A stretch of 39,784 bases of DNA from a virus: positions 1 to 39,784 of the IMG/VR virus record IMGVR_UViG_3300037540_000073; one strand, given 5' to 3'. The notes under the pieces were generated by a model. It searched no databases and was not told where the DNA came from. It was given only the letters and a program-made list of their open reading frames with translations. The position numbers and the translations under genes are program-made. Position 1 is the first letter of the stretch. Every line of letters begins with the position of its first letter. Shown piece after piece: positions 35,258 through 39,784 of the stretch.

Positions 35258-36710
35258 CACTAACCTCTACATCTGCAACAGTGTTATCCTGAATCGTCAT
35301 AGGAATAGGTTCAGAGCTTCTTATATGGTAGATTCTATCCCGGCTCATACCCAACATCCATTTCATAACTCTTGTACCGTATTCGCCTCGTTTACCTAAA
35401 CTCATTGGGTGCCAGTTCTTCCAAGTTCTACCACCATCATCTGACCATCTTATTTGAATAACGTCAATAGTGTTATCTAATTCGGCAGTACCCGTTAAAG
35501 CATCGATTTGAAGCATGAACCAAGACAAACGTCTTTCCATTGTGTCAAAATATGGGAATTGTCTTTCCCAGGTAATTGGATCACCATTATCTGTATAAGT
35601 CGTTTTACTGAGTTCGTAAATATTCCCATTGGCATAATCACCTACATAATTCGTTCTATTTACAAAAGCATGAGTTACAGCCCTATGCCTTTGTTGTACT
35701 CCTGTGGTAGTGTTTCTATGTGCCCAGTTATGCCATTCACCCTCTGTTACATCATAAACAAAAGTTTTGTTTCCTACATTAAAAGTAAGGCAGTAAAAAT
35801 AATGACCTTCATACTCATAAGTAAATGATTCTGCATCCTCAACAGATGAGAAAGTACTAATTTCACTTTCTAAAGCTCTAGTTGAAATCCTTCTAGGTTG
35901 GTATCCGTCAGCAGTCCAGATTATGTTTTCACCGTCTTTTGATGCACCTAACCAGAATATCTTTCCACCGATAACAGTTACAGAGTTTTTCGCTCCACAT
36001 CCTATTTGCTTGAATGTTCCCATCCTTCTTGCCCATGTCGGATTGTTCCCTGTATTATCTCCACCCCTGTTATAATAAACCTCAAAAGACTTTGAGCCAA
36101 ATAACCAGACTTCACGATTTAAAACTTTGAGCATTATTAGCTTATCAGGTGAACCTTCAGCGTTGTAAAAGTCTAAAGCGTTCCATGTAGTGACATCATT
36201 TATATTTGAATGCCCAAACCTTCCAAGTATTTCAGAGTCAGGATCGAACCCGAATATATACCCATCTGCCATATCAACCACAGGGGTGTTATCTGGTGCG
36301 CTTGCATCAGTGACAGCCGTTAAAGCATTGGTACTTAAATCATATTCATAGATATTTGTACCATCTGCTATTGCCATTGCAGTTCCGTAATCAGTCATAT
36401 TGACAACACCAGAAGCACTATTTAGATAACCTCTGTCCGTTAGTGTTCCAGTACTACTTATTTCTCTTGGTATATTGTCCCTTACGGCAAAATGTCTGCC
36501 CGTACTTGTGGCATATTCCCCCCGAATCGGACCAGTACCGGGAATATTCACAAACAAATTAGACCCCGGTGTTCTCCTTAGAATTGCAGGGGATTTACTC
36601 TGAGGTCCACCACGTTCAGGGAACAGATTGATAGTTAATTGGCTATCAAAAGGTTTTGAATCGTGCTGGTATGAACCGCCGACTGTTGGTATTTTTATTC
36701 TTGTAGTCAT
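35250..36710 (-). CDS. Packaged DNA stabilisation protein, P22 gp10 family
   Basis: A 486-aa protein with the family's start (IKIPTVGGSYQHDSKPFDSQLTINLFPERGG, then AILRRTPGSNLFV) and repeated propeller-like strands, including WLGASKDGENIIWTADGYQPRRISTRALE and WHNWAHRN. P22 gp10 (472 aa) closes the portal channel below gp4 so that packaged DNA stays inside. The gene follows the gp4-like gene with a four-base overlap, as in P22. High confidence from order, length and pattern. Confidence 0.88.
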   Translation of the reverse strand: MTTRIKIPTVGGSYQHDSKPFDSQLTINLFPERGGPQSKSPAILRRTPGSNLFVNIPGTGPIRGEYATSTGRHFAVRDNIPREISSTGTLTDRGYLNSASGVVNMTDYGTAMAIADGTNIYEYDLSTNALTAVTDASAPDNTPVVDMADGYIFGFDPDSEILGRFGHSNINDVTTWNALDFYNAEGSPDKLIMLKVLNREVWLFGSKSFEVYYNRGGDNTGNNPTWARRMGTFKQIGCGAKNSVTVIGGKIFWLGASKDGENIIWTADGYQPRRISTRALESEISTFSSVEDAESFTYEYEGHYFYCLTFNVGNKTFVYDVTEGEWHNWAHRNTTTGVQQRHRAVTHAFVNRTNYVGDYANGNIYELSKTTYTDNGDPITWERQFPYFDTMERRLSWFMLQIDALTGTAELDNTIDVIQIRWSDDGGRTWKNWHPMSLGKRGEYGTRVMKWMLGMSRDRIYHIRSSEPIPMTIQDNTVADVEVSDD

Positions 36711-37405
36711 TTATTCGTCAATATGTCGATGTTTTCTCCGGCACCAAATCCTGGCATCATGTAATCAGGCCACATCTCCTCATCATCCTCGTTTGCTTCT
36801 TTTATGATTGTTAAAGCCCTTTCCGCTTCAACTACCGTCGATCTCTTGGCTTCTTTACCAACGGAAGGAGCCAATAAAACAGTTAAATTGGTTTGAACCG
36901 CTAACTCCCAACCAGGGGGCCATGCCAGAACATCAATCAAGGCAACATCAGATAAAGCTTTTTTACTTTGGAGCCTGACAGGAAGGTTAGATATTGCAAC
37001 CGGATATATATAAATAATACCCAAAGGATTAGTTTTCTGATATGCAAATACATCAGGGTAATCCGTTGCCGTTGATTTTAAAATGGTAGACTGATATTGC
37101 TCAAAAGAAACTTGAGTCAAAGTATAATCAAGAGTGCTTTTTCTTGACTGAAACCCAGTAATTTCAATAGGTCGAGCCGTGTTTAAATCACCGCCAACCC
37201 CAATAGTCATGCTTTGAGAACCAGCCGTCCAGGTTAATTCATCAAGCGTTGAAACAATTACCTTCATTTCTGCTGACCAACTGGAAAGCATTCTGCTAGC
37301 TATTCTCGTTCCTCGGGTGAGAATATCTGGATCTAAATTATCTCCAGGATTACCTACACCAAGATCGGCGTAAGCATCCTCAAAGAGTTCTTGACCAGTG
37401 CTCAT
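36707..37405 (-). CDS. Head-to-tail adaptor, P22 gp4 family
   Basis: A 232-aa protein with the gp4 pattern: TGQELFEDAYADLGV near the start, LSSWSAEMKVI, a strand-rich centre, and the C-terminal NEDDEEMWPDYM. P22 gp4 (166 aa) forms a ring on the portal, and here the protein is longer, mainly in its middle. Overlaps the upstream head gene by one base and gp10 by four. Confidence 0.82.
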   Translation of the reverse strand: MSTGQELFEDAYADLGVGNPGDNLDPDILTRGTRIASRMLSSWSAEMKVIVSTLDELTWTAGSQSMTIGVGGDLNTARPIEITGFQSRKSTLDYTLTQVSFEQYQSTILKSTATDYPDVFAYQKTNPLGIIYIYPVAISNLPVRLQSKKALSDVALIDVLAWPPGWELAVQTNLTVLLAPSVGKEAKRSTVVEAERALTIIKEANEDDEEMWPDYMMPGFGAGENIDILTNK

Positions 37406-37719
37406 TAATCGCCTGTTCCAAAAGCAACAGAAATTGCACCGTCATCACCACCGGAACGGATATAAAACAATTTATTAGCATTGTTAGATATCTGCCATCT
37501 AATTTCTTTACCAACAGCCATATAATAGCCATTTGTGGCAGAAACCGCTGCACTGGATGAATTGCCAAGCCTTATATAACAAGGCTGTGTGAGGGCTGTA
37601 ACAAGTATCTCATTTCCTACAATCTGCAAGCTAGCCGAAGCTGTTGCGGTCGTAGCTTGAACACAGTTTTGGGTTCCTGTATCATCAACAACAGGTACAA
37701 ATGCGTTTGAATTAGGCAT
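37405..37719 (-). CDS. Small beta-sandwich head protein, 104 aa
   Basis: A 104-aa protein (NSNAFVPVVDDTGTQNCVQATTATASASLQIVGNEILVTALTQPCYIRLGNSSSAAVS...), Ala/Ser/Thr-rich with alternating hydrophobic residues, suggesting a beta-sandwich such as a capsid decoration protein. AAGGAG precedes the ATG at 37719, inside the end of the upstream gene. Exact function unknown. It sits between the coiled-coil protein and the gp4-like adaptor. Confidence 0.6.
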   Translation of the reverse strand: MPNSNAFVPVVDDTGTQNCVQATTATASASLQIVGNEILVTALTQPCYIRLGNSSSAAVSATNGYYMAVGKEIRWQISNNANKLFYIRSGGDDGAISVAFGTGD

Positions 37720-38212
37720 CTTTTTTCTCCTTCCATTCGGCAAAAGCTTTCAACTCTTTCCCCTTGTTTGGTCCACCAGCAATAAGAGCTTTTTCGCCGG
37801 TTTCCTTTTCATATTCTTCAATTAAAACTTCATCAGACGGTTTTTTTAGTTCGTCATTTTCGGCAGTAACTTTCCGGACTATTTCAGACATTCTTGACAT
37901 CTGGTCGTTTGAATCATGAACCATCTTCTTTAATTCAGATATTTGGCTTTTTAATTCAAATACTTCACCGCCTGAAATCCCTGCTGCACTATTCAATTTA
38001 GCATTGCCAGCCATAATCTCTTCCCTGCGCTCAAATATTGATTTAACTTCAGGAACGCTTTCAATCATATCCTTAACGTCTTTACATCCGGAAACAATAA
38101 ACCCCTTTTTCACGGCGTTTAAAAATTCCTTCTCGGTTTGGACTTTCATGAAATCAGTATCTTTGACTGAAGACTTCCCGCCCTTGAATAATGTTCTTGG
38201 TAAATAACTCAT
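37712..38212 (-). CDS. Coiled-coil head-module protein, 166 aa
   Basis: A 166-aa protein. A basic start (SYLPRTLFKGGKSSVKD), then a helical, charged region, a coiled coil near 83-125 (VFELKSQISELKKMVHDSNDQMSRMSEIVRKVTAENDEL) and an acidic end. AGGAG precedes the ATG. It follows the glycosyltransferase gene with eight bases between. It could be an assembly factor or virion glue. Not assigned. The truncated copy is at 1-150. Confidence 0.65.
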   Translation of the reverse strand: MSYLPRTLFKGGKSSVKDTDFMKVQTEKEFLNAVKKGFIVSGCKDVKDMIESVPEVKSIFERREEIMAGNAKLNSAAGISGGEVFELKSQISELKKMVHDSNDQMSRMSEIVRKVTAENDELKKPSDEVLIEEYEKETGEKALIAGGPNKGKELKAFAEWKEKKDA

Positions 38213-38220
38213 TTGTTCTC

Positions 38221-38994
38221 CTAATTATTGATTAATTGGTTAATTCTTAAACCTGTAGAAGCTTTCGATCCTCCAGGTTGTTTTAGTAAATATTCGTGAA
38301 AGTTTCCTTTAAATTCATGATATCCCACATGAGAAACATCTATATTGTGGTAAATCCATATATTAATGCTAGCTTCAGTGCATTTTGTACAAAAATCATA
38401 ATCTTCACCCAACCAGTCCCATGTTCCATTTGATTCTTGAACTATGTGAGTGTCAGTGAATTGTGTCCCCGTGCTGTTTACATGTGGGAGTTTATGAAAA
38501 GTTCTTATTTTATCAAAAACTTCTCTCTTTATTATTACCAAAGCCAACCCTATTCTATGGGTAGAAATAAGACCATCTTTTTCCACAGGCTTTAAACTAA
38601 ATTCATTATCAACATTTACTTTTATTGCATACGTTTCCTCCATCTGTTTTTGTCTCACAGCAGCAGCAATAAACATTTTATCCTTGTAAAGCATTTCTAA
38701 TATTTTCTCATGATCGAACCCTTGATCAGCATCATTCATTAAAATATGTGTACAGTCGGTTTTTAAGAATTCATTAATAAGCATATTCCTCGCCCTGTCA
38801 ATAAACCCGCAGTATTTCGCAAACATTAACTTTGATTTAATCCCTTTCGACTGTAGCAAGAGCATTAAATTAGTAACAGCTGCAAAACAGTTTGTAGTCG
38901 GCTTACCGTCATAAGTTGGAATCCCTATGAACAGATAAGGAGCCTCAACCCCATCACTGGAATTGAGACTCTTATTATCGTGATTGATTCGCAT
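38221..38994 (-). CDS. GT-A-type glycosyltransferase-like protein (right copy)
   Basis: A 257-aa protein, the second version of 160-939. It has N87-D-A-D where the left copy has D87-D-A-D, so the minimal D-A-D metal motif is kept. Other changes are few until the last 15 residues, where sequence and length differ (KASTGLRINQLINN here). The 3' non-coding spacer also differs. Same function as the left copy expected. AGGAG and TAATG coupling are conserved. Confidence 0.75.
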   Translation of the reverse strand: MRINHDNKSLNSSDGVEAPYLFIGIPTYDGKPTTNCFAAVTNLMLLLQSKGIKSKLMFAKYCGFIDRARNMLINEFLKTDCTHILMNDADQGFDHEKILEMLYKDKMFIAAAVRQKQMEETYAIKVNVDNEFSLKPVEKDGLISTHRIGLALVIIKREVFDKIRTFHKLPHVNSTGTQFTDTHIVQESNGTWDWLGEDYDFCTKCTEASINIWIYHNIDVSHVGYHEFKGNFHEYLLKQPGGSKASTGLRINQLINN

Positions 38995-39224
38995 TATACG
39001 TCTGCAACCGTGCCTTTAACGGTTAACCCTGCGACTATAGCGTTTATAGCTACATTCTGGGCATCCACTAAAGCCGTGATTCCATCGACTGTAATACCGG
39101 CTGATATGATACTAATATTGGCTATCTGAGCCGATACCTTCCCATGCTCTCCGCATTTCTGAGCGGCGGTTTGATTTATGCTCGAACCGTCATCATTCAT
39201 TTTTGATAAGTATTCAATTGACAT
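38994..39224 (-). CDS. Small conserved head-module protein, 76 aa (right copy)
   Basis: Differs from 939-1169 at residues 2, 62 and 63 only (Ser for Ala; Ile-Val for Met-Ile). Starts with ATG after AAGGAG and overlaps the glycosyltransferase start. Function unknown. High conservation next to a variable gene makes it a useful contrast. Confidence 0.75.
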   Translation of the reverse strand: MSIEYLSKMNDDGSSINQTAAQKCGEHGKVSAQIANISIISAGITVDGITALVDAQNVAINAIVAGLTVKGTVADV

Positions 39225-39233
39225 TTTATCTCC

Positions 39234-39557
39234 TTAAATTGTTGGATTGTTTGAAACAGGTAATTCAGATTTAATTCGATACCCTGTCCATTCTTCATTA
39301 GCCGTAGCTGTTGGTGTTGAACCATTAGCTATGAATTGAATAGATAAAGTGTTTACAGCGGTAACAATCGCCATCGGATTATAACTTAAATCTGTTTGCT
39401 GTGTTGGTTTTCGTACAAGTACTACATCACCGATTTGAAGCCCTGGAACAGTGACGGTCTGCGCAACAATATTATCGTCTGTTGTCGCATCCCATGTTTT
39501 ATCTGCTCCAAAACTAAAGGCTTTTATAGCAATTATATTTCCTTGAGTTGCACCCAT
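39234..39557 (-). CDS. Variable small beta-rich head protein, 107 aa (right copy)
   Basis: The same length as 1179-1502 and about 69% identical in protein. The ATG at 39557 has AGGAGGGG directly upstream. An open frame reaches 39587 but overlaps the coat gene and is not needed. Substitutions are spread over the whole protein with clusters at residues 2-30 and 80-101. Conserved positions are as in the left copy. Confidence 0.75.
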   Translation of the reverse strand: MGATQGNIIAIKAFSFGADKTWDATTDDNIVAQTVTVPGLQIGDVVLVRKPTQQTDLSYNPMAIVTAVNTLSIQFIANGSTPTATANEEWTGYRIKSELPVSNNPTI

Positions 39558-39565
39558 AACCCCTC

Positions 39566-39784
39566 CTAATCGCCGTGAACGATACAAGCGTGATCAGGTC
39601 GTAGATTACCCCAACCCCAAACAGCATCACAACGGAGCATTTGAGTGTCATTAGTCCCATCATAAGAACCATAACCAACACGGATCTGAATACCGTTATA
39701 GTTAATTATCCTATGTACTGTTCCTTTGGGTTTAGGCAGAGGAACGGAAACTAGCGTATAGGCTTCTTTGTCATACACAACGTT
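39566..39784 (-). CDS. Coat protein C-terminus, partial (right copy)
   Basis: The last 72 codons of the P22-type coat protein, cut by the window edge. Protein is identical to the end of 1515-2726 where both can be read, while several bases differ. The conserved end with RIINYNGIQIRVGYG and DHACIVHGD lies here. It shows that the contig closes on itself. Confidence 0.85.
   Translation of the reverse strand, partial: NVVYDKEAYTLVSVPLPKPKGTVHRIINYNGIQIRVGYGSYDGTNDTQMLRCDAVWGWGNLRPDHACIVHGD

Larger units (their letters stand above)
38063..39784. repeat. Right copy of the non-identical terminal redundancy
   Basis: See 1-1734. The right copy includes complete versions of the glycosyltransferase, the 76-aa and the 107-aa genes, the beginning of the coiled-coil gene and the end of the coat gene. 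Coat C-terminal residues are identical to the left copy as far as the window shows. The spacer after the glycosyltransferase gene is different (38213-38222 versus 151-160). Confidence 0.9.

Noticed and set aside
1-39784. CRISPR array or integrase with attachment sites
   Set aside because: No regularly spaced direct repeats of CRISPR type, no tyrosine or serine recombinase pattern. The tRNA-like element alone is not evidence of an attachment site.

Overview
The window is a nearly complete genome of a short-tailed, tailed double-stranded DNA phage with a P22-type virion, probably assembled from a metagenome. Coat protein, portal, scaffold, TerL/TerS, gp4-like adaptor, gp10-like stabilisation protein, three ejection-type proteins and a beta-helix tailspike appear in an order close to the P22 late region. 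The DNA is AT-rich, genes overlap by 1-4 bases, and most starts have strong GGAG/AAGGAG ribosome binding sites. The host therefore uses ordinary Shine-Dalgarno initiation, but I cannot name it. No integrase, rRNA or CRISPR array was seen.

Bases 1-1734 and 38063-39784 carry the same genes in the same order, so the unit closes on itself as a circular or circularly permuted genome of about 38.06 kb. The two copies are not identical. The difference is concentrated in one small head gene (1179-1502 versus 39234-39557).

Layout, read leftward on the minus strand. (a) 24825 to 21849: XRE-type regulator, YqaJ exonuclease, a recombination-associated protein, a structured RNA (23022-23115) and a run of tiny genes. 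(b) A consensus promoter at 21824-21852 and a folded leader start the replication operon: a 56-aa protein, a replication initiator-like protein, a DnaB-like ATPase and small genes down to 17833. (c) A second promoter and a leader of the same design start at 17815. They serve an RlmN-like radical SAM gene, then small genes, DUF1353, two HNH nucleases, holin and M15 endolysin, ending at 14017. (d) A promoter at 13982-14010 drives a ribbon-helix-helix protein, a tiny zinc ribbon, a tRNA-Leu-like element with an insertion and more tiny genes, ending in a terminator at 11087-11117. (e) A promoter overlapped by phased 10-bp repeats (10985-11086) starts packaging and head genes: TerS, TerL, portal, several unusual structural genes, scaffold and coat. 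By circular continuity these run on into the right end: glycosyltransferase, adaptor, gp10-like, fibre-like, ejection proteins and tailspike, down to a shared terminator at 26364-26394.

Only 24987-26353 runs rightward. It is a short operon of small proteins, including a Lar-like zinc ribbon, fired from a near-consensus promoter that diverges from the XRE gene. The most novel signal is the pair of leader RNAs at 17688-17776 and 21717-21809. Each has a three-stem fold whose third-stem loop is complementary both to an upstream motif and to the ribosome binding site of the first gene, with nearly identical spacings and compensating sequence changes.
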